Below, one piece after another: positions 25,367-33,847 of a stretch of DNA of 64,000 bases. The notes under the pieces are model-generated. The model was not told the DNA's origin. It saw nothing but the letters and a program-made list of their open reading frames with translations, and did not search any database. Each line of letters begins with the position of its first letter. The first letter of the stretch is position 1. Position numbers and translations under genes: made by a program. Origin of the DNA: Streptosporangium pseudovulgare (GTDB taxonomy: Bacteria > Actinomycetota > Actinomycetes > Streptosporangiales > Streptosporangiaceae); the NCBI RefSeq assembly GCF_014648055.1, contig NZ_BMQJ01000001.1, forward strand, positions 496,001 through 560,000, in the 5' to 3' direction.

Positions 25367-25762
25367 TCATCGGCCGGGCCCTCCGGCGGATCCGGGCGCC
25401 GGGGGCCGGGCGGCGTCCACCGCGCGGCCCTCCCTTTCGATCTCCTTGCCGAGGAAGAAGTTCAGCGCCGTCCGGATGGTCGCGATCGCGGCGAGCTGGC
25501 CTATCTGGCCGAAGCTCGGCGCCACGGCCGTGCGCAGCACGTCCCCGGCGAGCTGGAACTCCAGCCCGAGGACGAGGAACCGCCCCAGGAACAGGCGTAC
25601 GCTCACGAACCCCTGCTCCTCCCGCCGCACCGCGACCAGTAGGAACCGCACGAACGCCACGGCCGCGCCGGCGAAGATCACCAGCGCGCCCGCCGCCTCG
25701 ACGAGGCGGACGAACAGGCTGACGACCTCCCGAAGCGTCTCCTCAGGCAGGAGTTCCGGCAT
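25367..25762 (-). CDS. DUF1622 family membrane protein
   Basis: The 131-residue protein has two to three membrane segments and the DUF1622 core FLVLGLEFQLAGDVLRTAVA, then IGQLAAIATIRTALNFFLG. The family has no proven role. The C-terminal tail is short, polar and Pro/Gly-rich. The ATG at 25762 opens the protein at the usual family N-terminus. Confidence 0.8.
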   Translation of the reverse strand: MPELLPEETLREVVSLFVRLVEAAGALVIFAGAAVAFVRFLLVAVRREEQGFVSVRLFLGRFLVLGLEFQLAGDVLRTAVAPSFGQIGQLAAIATIRTALNFFLGKEIEREGRAVDAARPPAPGSAGGPGR

Positions 25763-25875
25763 GTGGTGCTGTTACCCGCCGCCGGGCACGCGGACCCCTC
25801 TGCGCCGGTACGGTCCGGTCGGTCCCGGAGCGTGAGTTCGCCGTCGCGCCGGGAGGCGTGAGATCGTTGCGCCCC

Positions 25876-26433
25876 ATGAGCGGTTCGTTGACGATGCCCC
25901 GTGTCCTCCTGCTGGCCGTGCTCGCCGCCGGGCTCTCCGCCTGTTCGGCGGACGGCGGTGCGGCCGCTCCCCCGCCGTCCCCGGCGGTCTCCTCTCCCGC
26001 CACGGCGGAGAGCACCCCCGCCGGGGAGCCCTCGGCCTCCGCCTCCGCCGGGCCCACCTCCCCGGACGAGCCCTCGGACGGCCCCGCGGACGGTTCCGCG
26101 AAGCCGACGGCGGACTCCGACGTCGCCGCCCGGGATGACGAGGCCGGCGACGCGGAGCCGGCCATCTACCTGCTCGGCAGCCTCGGCATGAACCCGGCGC
26201 AGCCGGACACGCTGGACGTGCTGACCGGCGCCGGCGACACCCAGTCCGTCCCCCTCAGCCCGCAGGCCGTGGTGCTCGACCAGCAGGGCAGGATCTGCGA
26301 CAAGGGGAAGGTGCCGCACCGCTGCACCGTGGGCCAGCTCAGGAAGGCGCTGGGCGCCCACAAAGCGGTCCGCGCCAAGGTGACGCTCAGGAAGGGGACC
26401 GCCGTGCTGGTCGAGGAGGTCACCGAGGGCTGA
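25876..26433 (+). CDS. Secreted lipoprotein of unknown function
   Basis: The protein of about 185 residues has a short leader ending in the lipobox LSAC, then a Ser/Pro/Thr/Ala-rich spacer of about 70 residues that would cross the peptidoglycan. A small C-terminal domain follows (about 100 residues, with LDVLTGAGDTQSVPLSPQAV and two cysteines). The domain is not recognised. The start is uncertain: ATG at 25876 is used, with ATG at 25894 and GTG at 25858 possible. The stop is followed at once by a 13-bp tandem repeat. Confidence 0.7.
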   Translation: MSGSLTMPRVLLLAVLAAGLSACSADGGAAAPPPSPAVSSPATAESTPAGEPSASASAGPTSPDEPSDGPADGSAKPTADSDVAARDDEAGDAEPAIYLLGSLGMNPAQPDTLDVLTGAGDTQSVPLSPQAVVLDQQGRICDKGKVPHRCTVGQLRKALGAHKAVRAKVTLRKGTAVLVEEVTEG

Positions 26434-26435
26434 CC

Positions 26436-26474
26436 GGTTCGAAAGGCCGGTTCCAAAGGCCGGTTCGAGAGGCC
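26436..26474. repeat. 13-bp tandem repeat, three units, just after a stop codon
   Basis: GGTTCGAAAGGCC and two one-base variants follow one another directly, beginning 2 bases after the lipoprotein TGA. Two 15-base units (GTCCGGGACCTTCCC type) follow at 26503-26532, shortly before the convergent gene. Confidence 0.75.
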
Positions 26475-26543
26475 GGAGGACCGGGGGCGGACGATCGGCC
26501 CCGTCCGGGACCTTCCCGTCCGGGGCCTTCCCGCCCGAAGTCC

Positions 26544-27287
26544 TCAGGCCAGGCAGCGCAGGGCGTCCCGCAACTCCGGGTCGAGACGTCCCTCGGGCAG
26601 CCGGCCGACCGTGGCGTCGACGAACTCCGCCACGGGCAGTCGCTCGCTCCGGCCGTCCAACCGCACCGCGACCCGGTCGCCGTCCGGTTCGGCCCGGGCC
26701 GGGGAGTCCCGCTCGGTGAGGACGAACGCGCCCACCGCCGCCCGCCACCGGGCGCGCCCGCCGGCCTCGTCGTCCCCCACGGGCGCCCCGACGTCGTCGG
26801 CGTGGGTGGCGTACTCGGAGTCGTAGTGGAACGCCTGCAGGCCCACCGGGTACGGCCCGGCCATGGTCGGCAGCTCGGCATCGCGTCCCAGCTCGCGCAT
26901 GCGCCGGCGCGTCTCCCCGTTGGCCCGGCGCCACTCGTCGAGCACCTCCTCGACGGGGACGTCGCGGCGGCGCCGTACGCACCATTCGTTGAAGCCGTTG
27001 TAGCCGCCGCCGACGCCCTCGCGTTCGAGCGTCGCGCGGAAGCCCTCCAGGTCGTCGTCCAGGCAGGCGTGGTTGTACATCTCCTCCCCGGCCAGGTGGG
27101 CGAGGACGTCCCGCACCGACCAGCCCCCGCACCGCGAGGGGCGGGCCCACCCCGCGGCGTCGAGCCCGGAGAAGAAGCGGTCCAGGCGGGCCGCCTCGGC
27201 GTCGAAGATGTCGAAGGGGTCGAGGGAGGCCAGGCGCGCCTCGGCGTTCTCCCGGCCGCCGCGCCCCGAAGTGTTCTCTGTGCTCAT
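26544..27287 (-). CDS. Mycothiol-dependent maleylpyruvate isomerase-family protein
   Basis: The 247-residue DinB-like protein has the family blocks RCGGWSVRDVLAHLAGEE and FHYDSEYATHADDVG, which supply the metal-binding histidines. A C-terminal SCP2/MDMPI-like beta domain follows. Such proteins use mycothiol as a cofactor or leaving group. The substrate cannot be inferred. The start at 27287 gives a short polar N-terminus. Confidence 0.82.
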   Translation of the reverse strand: MSTENTSGRGGRENAEARLASLDPFDIFDAEAARLDRFFSGLDAAGWARPSRCGGWSVRDVLAHLAGEEMYNHACLDDDLEGFRATLEREGVGGGYNGFNEWCVRRRRDVPVEEVLDEWRRANGETRRRMRELGRDAELPTMAGPYPVGLQAFHYDSEYATHADDVGAPVGDDEAGGRARWRAAVGAFVLTERDSPARAEPDGDRVAVRLDGRSERLPVAEFVDATVGRLPEGRLDPELRDALRCLA

Positions 27288-27300
27288 GCGGGTCCGGTAC

Positions 27301-27385
27301 CCGTACGGCCCGCCCCCGAACGGCCCCGCCCGTCCGCCGTACGGCCCGCCCCCGAACGGCCACCCGTCCGCCGTACGGCTCGCCC
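27301..27385. repeat. ~35-bp tandem repeat starting CCGTACGGC
   Basis: Unit 1 (27301-27336) and unit 2 (27337-27370) are nearly identical apart from a 2-base deletion. A third partial unit begins at 27371. They lie in the divergent space between the maleylpyruvate-isomerase-like gene and the NDH-2-like gene. Confidence 0.7.
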
Positions 27386-27404
27386 TTTTGCCCGCGCGGA
27401 GGCT

Positions 27405-27425
27405 TGCCCGTGTCCAAAACGGGCA
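27405..27425. promoter_or_regulatory. Inverted repeat TGCCCG-N9-CGGGCA before the NDH-2 gene
   Basis: Six-base arms at 27405-27410 and 27420-27425 lie 46 bases before the oxidoreductase start, inside an AT-richer stretch (tgtccaaaa). It is a possible operator; no regulator is assigned. Confidence 0.35.
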
Positions 27426-27470
27426 CCCGGCTAGGACAGCAGTTCCGCGACGTGGAAGGACCCACCGGAC

Positions 27471-28784
27471 ATGGCCGACAGGCAGAGAGTCGTCATCGTG
27501 GGGGGCGGTTTCGCGGGGTTCACCGCCGCACGCACCCTCGCCCGCATGGCCCGGGGAGCCATCGAGATCGTCCTCGTCAACCCCACCGACTACTTCCTCT
27601 ACCTCCCGTTGCTGCCCGAGGTGGCCGCGGGCATCCTCGACCCGCGCAAGGTCGCGATCCCGCTGGCGGGCAACTGCCCGGGGGTACGGCACCTGCTCGC
27701 CTCGGCCGAGTCCGTGGACGTCGAGGGCAGGCGGGTGACGTGCGTCGACGCCGAGGGCAACCGCCGCGACCTGTCCTACGACCGCCTGGTGCTGGCCGTC
27801 GGCAGCGTCAACAAGCTGCTGCCCGTCCCCGGGGTCGCCGAGCACGCGCACGGCTTCCGCAGCGTCGCCGAGGCCCTCTACCTGCGGGACCACCTGATCC
27901 GCCAGATCGAGCTGGCCGACGCCTCCGACGACCCCGAGGAGCGCCGGGCGCGCTGCACATTCGTCGTGGTGGGCGCCGGGTACACCGGGACCGAGGTGGC
28001 CGCCCAGGGGCAGCTGCTCACCCGCGACGCGGTCCGGCGGCGGCCGGGCCTGCGCGACCAGCCGATCCGCTGGATCCTCGCCGACCTGGCCCCGCGCATC
28101 CTGCCGGAGCTGGACCGGCGGCTGTCGGACACCGCGCAGCGCACCCTGTCCGAGCGCGGCGTGGAGATCCGCACCGGCACCAGCGTGGCCGAGGCGTACG
28201 CCGACGGGGTCAAGCTCTCCGACGGCGAGTTCGTGCCGACCCGTTCGCTGATCTGGTGCGTGGGCGTGCGGCCCGACCCGTTCGTGGAGTCGATGGGGCT
28301 GCCCACCGAGAAGGGCCGGCTGCTGGTGGACGAGTACATGAACGTCCCCGGCCACCCGGAGATCTTCGCCTGCGGCGACGCGGCGGCGGTGCCGGACCTG
28401 ACCGATCCCGGCAAGTTCACCGCGATGACCGCCCAGCACGCCAGCCGCCAGGGCAAGCAGGTGGCCCGCAACGTCGCCGCCACCTACGGCCGCGCCGAGC
28501 GGAAGCCGTACCGGCACAACGACCTGGGGTTCGTCGTGGACCTGGGCGGGCTCAAGGCCGCGGCGAACCCGCTGGGCGTGCCGCTGTCGGGCCTGCCGGC
28601 CAAGGCGGTGACCCGGGGCTACCACCTGCTGGCCCTGCCGGGCGGCCGGGCCCGCATCGCGGGGAACTGGCTGCTGGACGCGCTGCTGCCGCGCCAGATG
28701 GTCCAGCTCGACCTCGTCCGGGGCGGTTCGGTCCCGCTGACCAGCGCCTCCCCTGAGCGGCCCGACGGCCTCAGCGGCCGCTGA
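27471..28784 (+). CDS. Type II NADH dehydrogenase-like FAD oxidoreductase
   Basis: The 437-residue flavoprotein has the FAD motif VVIVGGGFAGFTAA, the second dinucleotide motif FVVVGAGYTGTEVAA and the C-terminal FAD block IFACGDAAAVPD. The length and the hydrophobic, amphipathic C-terminus (YHLLALPGG and LLDALLPRQ regions) fit membrane-bound NDH-2, which passes electrons from NADH to menaquinone without proton pumping. A Rieske-tailed oxidoreductase follows on the same strand. The stop codon lies inside a 17-bp tandem repeat. Confidence 0.87.
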   Translation: MADRQRVVIVGGGFAGFTAARTLARMARGAIEIVLVNPTDYFLYLPLLPEVAAGILDPRKVAIPLAGNCPGVRHLLASAESVDVEGRRVTCVDAEGNRRDLSYDRLVLAVGSVNKLLPVPGVAEHAHGFRSVAEALYLRDHLIRQIELADASDDPEERRARCTFVVVGAGYTGTEVAAQGQLLTRDAVRRRPGLRDQPIRWILADLAPRILPELDRRLSDTAQRTLSERGVEIRTGTSVAEAYADGVKLSDGEFVPTRSLIWCVGVRPDPFVESMGLPTEKGRLLVDEYMNVPGHPEIFACGDAAAVPDLTDPGKFTAMTAQHASRQGKQVARNVAATYGRAERKPYRHNDLGFVVDLGGLKAAANPLGVPLSGLPAKAVTRGYHLLALPGGRARIAGNWLLDALLPRQMVQLDLVRGGSVPLTSASPERPDGLSGR

Positions 28785-28843
28785 CCCGCTCTGGCCGCTG
28801 ACCCGCTCTGACCGCTGACCCGCTCTGGCCGCTGACCCGCTCC
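28776..28843. repeat. 17-bp tandem repeat, four units, containing the NDH-2 stop
   Basis: The unit GGCCGCTGACCCGCTCT is repeated at 28776, 28793, 28810 and 28827 with one change in the third and one in the fourth copy. The TGA of the NDH-2 gene is inside the first unit, so each copy carries a stop triplet. Confidence 0.85.
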
Positions 28844-28924
28844 GGCGGCGTGGCGGGCTCCACGCGCGGGCCACGGAGCCGTCCCCGCGTGTGACGGGCG
28901 ACGACGGGGGCAGGGGCGGCGACC

Positions 28925-30529
28925 ATGACGACGCAGTCTTACTGGATGGAATCGGCCCCCGGCCGGCCGCACGCGACCCTGGTGCAGGACCTGGAGGTCG
29001 ACGTCGTGGTCGTCGGCGCGGGGATCACCGGGCTCAGCGCCGCCTGGGAGCTCCAGCGGGCGGGCCGTACGGTGGCGGTGGTGGAGGCGGGTCAGGTCGC
29101 GGGAGGCGTCACCGGCAACACGACCGCCAAGCTCACCGCCCAGCACACGCGGATCTACGCCCATCTGGAGAAGTCGGCGGGCGCGGAGGCCGCCCGGCTG
29201 TACGCCGCCTCCCAGCAGGCGGCGATCGAGCACCTGGTCGGCACGGCGCACGAGCTGGGGATCGACGCCGAGGTGGAGCGGATGCCCGCGTTCACCTACG
29301 CCGAGGCGGCCGACGGCGCCGAGGAGCTGTGCGCCGAGGCCGAGGCGGCGGCGCGGGCGGGGCTGCCCGCGTCGTTCGTCACCGAGACGCCGCTGCCGTT
29401 CCCGGTGGCCGGGGCGGTGCGGGTGGACGGCCAGGCGCAGTTCCACCCGCGCCGCTACCTCCTGGGCCTGGTCGACGCGCTGGTGGCCGGCGGCGCGCTG
29501 GTCTTCGAGCACAGCCGGGTGACGGAGCTGTCCGAGAGCGACCCGTGCCGCGTCACCACCGCCGACGGCGTCACCGTCACCGCCCGCGACGTGGTGGTGG
29601 CCACGCACTACCCGGTCTTCGACCGGGCGCTGCTGTTCTCCCGGATGGAGCCGAGCCGCGAGCTGGTCGTGGCGGCGGCCGTGCCCGCGGACCGGGCGCC
29701 CGAGGGCATGTTCGTCACCACCGAGGACAACACCCGCTCGGTCCGCACCGCCCCGTACGGCGAGGGCCGCCGGCTGCTGATCGTCACCGGCGAGGCGTTC
29801 AAGCCCGGCGCCGGGAGGGTCGGCGACCGCTTCGCCCGGCTCGCCTCCTGGATGGCCGACCGGTTCGGCGCCGAGCAGGTCTCCCACCGGTGGGCGGCCC
29901 AGGACGACCACACCACCGACCGGCTGCCGTTCGTCGGCCTCCTGCACCCGGGGGCCCGGCACGCCTACGTCGCCACCGGGTTCGGCGGGTGGGGCATGAG
30001 CAACGGGGTCATGGCGGGGCGGCTGCTGGCCGAGCTGATCACCGGGGGCGACTCCCCCTGGGCCGGGCTGTACGACCCCCGCCGGCTGCATCCGGTGCGC
30101 GAGGCGGGCGCGGCGCTGCGCATGCAGGCCACGGTGGCGCGGCACTTCGTCGCCGACCGCTTCGGCGCGGGACCTGCCGGGGACGCCGAGGCCCTCCGGC
30201 CGGGCGAGAGCGCGGTGCTCAAGATCGGCGGGGAGCGGTGCGCCGTCCACCGGGACGACGCCGGCCGCCTGCACGCCGTGTCCGCGGTGTGCACCCACAT
30301 GGGATGCGTGGTGGGGTTCAACGACGCCGAGCGCGCCTGGGAGTGCCCCTGCCACGGCTCGCGCTTCGGCGTGGACGGCGAGGTCCTGCAGGGACCGGCC
30401 ACCGAACCGCTGGCCCCGGTCGAGGGCCTCGCGACCGGCCCCGAAGCCGGTCCGCCGTACGGCTCCGCGGGTGCGGGCGGGTCTCAGCCCTCGGCGCCGA
30501 GCCACAGGTCGGGGCCGAAGACCTCGTAG
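28925..30529 (+). CDS. FAD-dependent oxidoreductase with C-terminal Rieske domain
   Basis: The 534-residue protein has a DAO-type FAD domain (VVVVGAGITGLSAAW near residue 28, GFGGWGMSNGVMAG near 360) and a C-terminal Rieske [2Fe-2S] domain. The cluster ligands are C456 and H458 (CTHMGC) and C474 and H477 (CPCHGS); C461 and C476 can form the usual disulfide. The substrate is unknown. After the Rieske fold a Gly/Pro/Ser tail of about 35 residues runs on, and its last 46 bases overlap the 3' end of the convergent hmp gene. Confidence 0.88.
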   Translation: MTTQSYWMESAPGRPHATLVQDLEVDVVVVGAGITGLSAAWELQRAGRTVAVVEAGQVAGGVTGNTTAKLTAQHTRIYAHLEKSAGAEAARLYAASQQAAIEHLVGTAHELGIDAEVERMPAFTYAEAADGAEELCAEAEAAARAGLPASFVTETPLPFPVAGAVRVDGQAQFHPRRYLLGLVDALVAGGALVFEHSRVTELSESDPCRVTTADGVTVTARDVVVATHYPVFDRALLFSRMEPSRELVVAAAVPADRAPEGMFVTTEDNTRSVRTAPYGEGRRLLIVTGEAFKPGAGRVGDRFARLASWMADRFGAEQVSHRWAAQDDHTTDRLPFVGLLHPGARHAYVATGFGGWGMSNGVMAGRLLAELITGGDSPWAGLYDPRRLHPVREAGAALRMQATVARHFVADRFGAGPAGDAEALRPGESAVLKIGGERCAVHRDDAGRLHAVSAVCTHMGCVVGFNDAERAWECPCHGSRFGVDGEVLQGPATEPLAPVEGLATGPEAGPPYGSAGAGGSQPSAPSHRSGPKTS

Positions 30530-31677
30530 TGGACGTCCCGCGCCGCCACGCCCGCGCCGATCAGCGCCGAGCGCGTCACCCGCATGAAGGGCAGCGGGCC
30601 GCACAGGTAGACGGTCGCCCCCTCGGGGATCTCCACCCCGGCGAGGTCCATCCACCCGGAGCGCTCCCCGTCGGCCGCGCCGTCCTCGTACCAGAGGATC
30701 CGCGTCGCGTCCGGCAGCGCGGCGACCAGCCGCTCGGTGTCCTCGCGCAGCGCGTGGTCGGCCGGGGAGCGGTCGGCGTGCAGTACCAGCACGCGCCGCG
30801 TGGAGCCGGTGCCGACCAGGTGCTCCAGCATCGCGACCATGGGGGTGCAGCCGATGCCGGCCGAGGCGAGCACGAGCGGGGCGTCGCCGTCCTCCAGGGC
30901 CACGTCGCCGAAGGGCGTCGTCAGGGTGAGCTCGTCCCCCTCGCGGACGGTGGCGTGCAGGAGGTTCGAGACCTCGCCGTCCGGGCCACCCTCACCGCGC
31001 ACCCGCTTGACGGTGATGCGCCGGATGCCGTCGGAGTCCGTGCCGGACAGGCTGTACTGGCGGAGCTGGCGCACGCCGTCGGGCATGCGCGCCTCGACGC
31101 TGACGTACTGGCCGGGACGGGCGGGCGGGATCGGCCCGCCGTCGGCCGGGCGCAGCAGGAAGGAGACCACGTCGGGCGTCTCCTCGCGGCGCCCGACGAC
31201 GCGCCACTGACGCCGGCTGTCGCCGTCGGCGATGCCCGCCTCGCCGTAGAGGCGGGCCTCCATGGCGATCAGCGAGCCGGCCATCAGCCAGTACACCTCG
31301 TCCCAGGCCGCGGCGACGTCCGGGGTGACGGCGTCGCCCAGCACCTCGGCGATCGCGCCGAAGAGGTACTTGTGGACGATCACGTACTGGTCGTCGGTGA
31401 CCCCGAGCGAGGTGTGCTTGTGGGCGATGCGGGCCAGCAGCGCGTCGGGGCGCTCACCGGGGTTGTCCAGCAGCATCGTGGCGAACGCGGCGATGGAGCC
31501 GGCCAGGGCGCGGCGCTGCGCTCCGCTGGCCTGGTTGCCGCGGTTGAACAGGCCGTCGAGCAGTTCCGGCCGGTCGGCGAACATCGAGTCATAGAACCGG
31601 GCGGTGATGTCGTCGAGCGATGCTCCGATGACCGGCAGCGTGCTGCGGACGATCGCTGCGGACTCCGCGGACAGCAT
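30484..31677 (-). CDS. hmp: Flavohemoprotein nitric oxide dioxygenase
   Basis: The 397-residue protein has a globin domain (1-140, proximal His in IAHKHTSLG, distal Tyr in ARFYD), an FAD domain (RQYSLS) and an NAD domain (ASAGIGCTPM). It oxidises NO to nitrate with O2 and NADH. AGGAGG lies 4 bases before the ATG. An NsrR gene is immediately upstream, and the intergenic region has a dyad and an OsdR/DevR-like box. It gives NO protection alongside the nitrate reductase operon at 44-52 kb. The 3' end overlaps the convergent Rieske-protein gene by 46 bases. Confidence 0.95.
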   Translation of the reverse strand: MLSAESAAIVRSTLPVIGASLDDITARFYDSMFADRPELLDGLFNRGNQASGAQRRALAGSIAAFATMLLDNPGERPDALLARIAHKHTSLGVTDDQYVIVHKYLFGAIAEVLGDAVTPDVAAAWDEVYWLMAGSLIAMEARLYGEAGIADGDSRRQWRVVGRREETPDVVSFLLRPADGGPIPPARPGQYVSVEARMPDGVRQLRQYSLSGTDSDGIRRITVKRVRGEGGPDGEVSNLLHATVREGDELTLTTPFGDVALEDGDAPLVLASAGIGCTPMVAMLEHLVGTGSTRRVLVLHADRSPADHALREDTERLVAALPDATRILWYEDGAADGERSGWMDLAGVEIPEGATVYLCGPLPFMRVTRSALIGAGVAARDVHYEVFGPDLWLGAEG

Positions 31678-31716
31678 GTGACCTCCTACGACAGGTACGG
31701 GGGAGACGCGGCCAAC

Positions 31717-31743
31717 TTAATTTGCATCTCACATACATATTAA
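31717..31743. promoter_or_regulatory. Candidate NsrR operator before hmp
   Basis: Imperfect 11-base arms TTAATTTGCAT (31717-31727) and ATACATATTAA (31733-31743) match as inverted repeats at 9 of 11 positions. On the minus strand the element contains GAGATGCAAAT, similar to the NsrR half-site AAGATGCATTT. The region is very AT-rich for this genome and lies 40-66 bases before the hmp start. Confidence 0.6.
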
Positions 31744-31790
31744 AGACCGCGTTGCCGCCCCTCCCCCGGTGCCGGAAGTCACCCGTCATA

Positions 31791-31804
31791 GGGCCTAAAG
31801 TCAC
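31791..31804. promoter_or_regulatory. OsdR/DevR-like box before hmp
   Basis: GGGCCTAAAGTCAC matches the DevR(DosR)/OsdR core GGGACTWWAGTCCC at 12 of 14 positions. It lies 114 bases upstream of hmp, behind the candidate NsrR site. Similar boxes precede narK and the second narJ. Confidence 0.5.
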
Positions 31805-31863
31805 ATCATCCGAAAACCCGCTGTTCAGCGGGGTTCCGCAAGGGCGATGTCCCCACCGGGACG

Positions 31864-32481
31864 TCAGACTGTGGCGGAAGACACGCCCGGCGTCACCCCG
31901 GAGGACCCCTCGAACGGCGTCCCGGGCACCACACCGGCCTCCGTTCCGGACGCGACCTCGCGCGGCACCCCTTCGGACGCGACCTCGCGCGTCGCCCCTT
32001 CGGACGCGACCTCGCGCGGCGCCCCGGACGGCTCGCCGGACGACACCCTCGGCGGCAGCAGGTCGATCAGCACCGGGCCGGTCGGCTCCGCCACCAGGTC
32101 GTCGATCGTGATCGGGTCGAGCGCGGCGTAGAACGCCTCCCTGGCCCGCGCCAGCGCCCCCCGCAGCCGGCACGCGGCCCGCAGCGGGCAGGGCACCGCG
32201 TCCTCGCAGCCCGCCACGTCGCCGTCCCCCTCCAGCGCGCGGACGATGGCGCCGACCGACGCCCGGTGACCCGCCCCGGTCAGCCGCAGCCCTCCCCCGC
32301 GCCCGCGCCGGGTGTCCACCAGCCCCATCTCGCTCAGCCGCGCCACCGCCTTGGCCGCGTGGGTGTACGGCACGGCCAGCACCTCGGCGACCGACCGGGT
32401 GGTGGGCTGCTCCTCGCCGTCCGCCACGGCCAGCCGCATCACGATGCGGAGCGAGATGTCGGTGAAGGCGGTCAGACGCAT
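31864..32481 (-). CDS. nsrR: NsrR, NO-sensing Rrf2-family repressor
   Basis: The 205-residue protein has an Rrf2 winged helix (LTAFTDISLRIVMRLAVA, HAAKAVARLSEMGLV) and three cysteines, C92, C98 and C104, with the x5/x5 spacing of the [4Fe-4S] cluster of streptomycete NsrR. NO damages the cluster and releases the DNA. Its place directly upstream of hmp fits. The last about 60 residues are a repeat tail made of nine-residue EVASEGxPR units, encoded by 27-bp DNA repeats (31948-32025), which is not part of the normal family. Confidence 0.92.
   Translation of the reverse strand: MRLTAFTDISLRIVMRLAVADGEEQPTTRSVAEVLAVPYTHAAKAVARLSEMGLVDTRRGRGGGLRLTGAGHRASVGAIVRALEGDGDVAGCEDAVPCPLRAACRLRGALARAREAFYAALDPITIDDLVAEPTGPVLIDLLPPRVSSGEPSGAPREVASEGATREVASEGVPREVASGTEAGVVPGTPFEGSSGVTPGVSSATV
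31948..32025. repeat. 27-bp in-frame tandem repeat in the nsrR 3' end
   Basis: Units at 31948-31974, 31975-32001 and 32002-32025 (last one partial) differ at a few bases and encode nine residues each in the NsrR tail. Confidence 0.75.
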
Positions 32482-32683
32482 GCAATCACGGTATTCCGTC
32501 CCACCGGCTCCGACGACCGGCCGGGACGGCGGGACTCCGGGCCCGCCGCGGGGCGAACCGCGAGGCGGCATGAACACCGCGGGTGGACCGGCCGGACGCC
32601 CCTCACGGGTGGTGGACGCGACCGGCGCCGGCGGCATGGCGCTCCCCGCCGGCATGGCTTCCGCCGACATGCGGTGAGTACGG

Positions 32684-33130
32684 CTACGCGGCCCTGCCCA
32701 TGTTCCTGATCCGGGCCGCCAGGGAGGCGGGATCGCTCCCGACCTGGACCACGATGCGGTCGAGCGGGCCTTCGCTCAGCTCCAGCCGGAGCGCCGCCCC
32801 GTCGCGCCCGGTCAGCCAGTACGACACTCCATCCGGTCCGGAGAAGGTGCCCGCCGTCAGGCCGGGGAACGACGTGGCGACGAAACGCATGCCGGGTGGA
32901 TTCAGGCCGCCGATGTCCAGCACGGAGGCCCAGGCGATCGCGTCCGCGGGGACACGGATGCTCCAGCGGAACGAAAGGACCTTGAAAATGCCCCGCGGCC
33001 TGATCAGGATCTCCCTCCCCGACACCGTCACATCGGCCAGATCACCGTCCCTGGCGTGCAGCACGCCGTACAGGATCAGTGCGAGCAGGACCACGATGGG
33101 GAACAGCGCGGTGAGCAGGTCTGCGGCCAC
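32684..33130 (-). CDS. Membrane-anchored protein with PH-like domain
   Basis: The 148-residue protein has one N-terminal membrane segment (LLTALFPIVVLLALILYG) followed by a soluble domain rich in beta structure (VTVSGREILIRPRG, YWLTGRDGAALRLEL). The pattern is that of small bacterial PH-like-domain proteins, but I cannot confirm the family. The function is unknown. It stands alone on the minus strand. Confidence 0.65.
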   Translation of the reverse strand: MAADLLTALFPIVVLLALILYGVLHARDGDLADVTVSGREILIRPRGIFKVLSFRWSIRVPADAIAWASVLDIGGLNPPGMRFVATSFPGLTAGTFSGPDGVSYWLTGRDGAALRLELSEGPLDRIVVQVGSDPASLAARIRNMGRAA

Positions 33131-33289
33131 CCGTCCATCCTCATACCGCGCCGATCACCGGTCCAGTGGCCCGACGGCGCCCTCCGTCCACCGGTGACCC
33201 GGTCGGCGAACCGGATCCCCGTTCCCATGTCGGGGAAACTCATGTGCTCGACAACGCCGTGACCACCCGGCCCCGGTTGAAGCCCCGTC

Positions 33290-33754
33290 TCATCCGTTAC
33301 CGGCCCCGCCTGACCGCCCCGGCCGGCCATCTCTTCCCGGAGGAGTGGCCCTGATCAGCACGACGCCGGTCGCGAACCCCAGCGCCACGCACAGCGGCGT
33401 GTACAGCAGCAGGTTGAGCCAGTAGAACGGGGTGCCGGTGTCCGTGCCCAGCCCGGAGGCCCACGCGAGGCCGAGCTCCGCACGTACGAGCAGCCCCCCG
33501 CCCAGCGCGAGCGTGACCACCTTGGCGGGCCGGCCGCCCTGCCCGCGAGAGACGGCGATCACCGACAGGGCGGCGACGGTGAGCACGGCGATCAGGGGCA
33601 CGAGCGTCCGCGCCGTGAAGGGCGTCTCGAAGTCGAGCACCGCCAGGGAGAGCGCCCGCGGGTCCGCGGCCGGCCGGACCAGCCAGTACAGGTGAAGGAA
33701 CGCGTCGGCCAGCAGGCCTGCGGCGACGAAGGCCGCCGGGAGTGAGATTCTCAT
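33290..33754 (-). CDS. Four-segment integral membrane protein, unknown
   Basis: The 154-residue protein has about four hydrophobic segments (first at residues 5-25, last near LLLYTPLCVALGFATGVVLI) and a basic tail. It resembles the DUF3995-type small membrane proteins in size and layout, but the assignment is weak. It is divergent from the SRPBCC/sigma pair, and the short space between them holds a palindrome at 33784-33797. Confidence 0.6.
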   Translation of the reverse strand: MRISLPAAFVAAGLLADAFLHLYWLVRPAADPRALSLAVLDFETPFTARTLVPLIAVLTVAALSVIAVSRGQGGRPAKVVTLALGGGLLVRAELGLAWASGLGTDTGTPFYWLNLLLYTPLCVALGFATGVVLIRATPPGRDGRPGRSGGAGNG

Positions 33755-33783
33755 ATCCAGCAGGAGGCGCGGAAATCGCCGGT

Positions 33784-33797
33784 GGTTCCATGGAACC
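33784..33797. promoter_or_regulatory. Perfect 14-bp palindrome in a divergent promoter region
   Basis: GGTTCCATGGAACC is self-complementary and extends on both sides by a GG/CC pair after one mismatch. It lies between the divergent membrane-protein gene and the SRPBCC gene, a likely operator position. Confidence 0.45.
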
Positions 33798-33847
33798 TCC
33801 GCCGCGATCGACGCCTCTGGATGGTTATGACGTGGCCTGTTGCTGAT

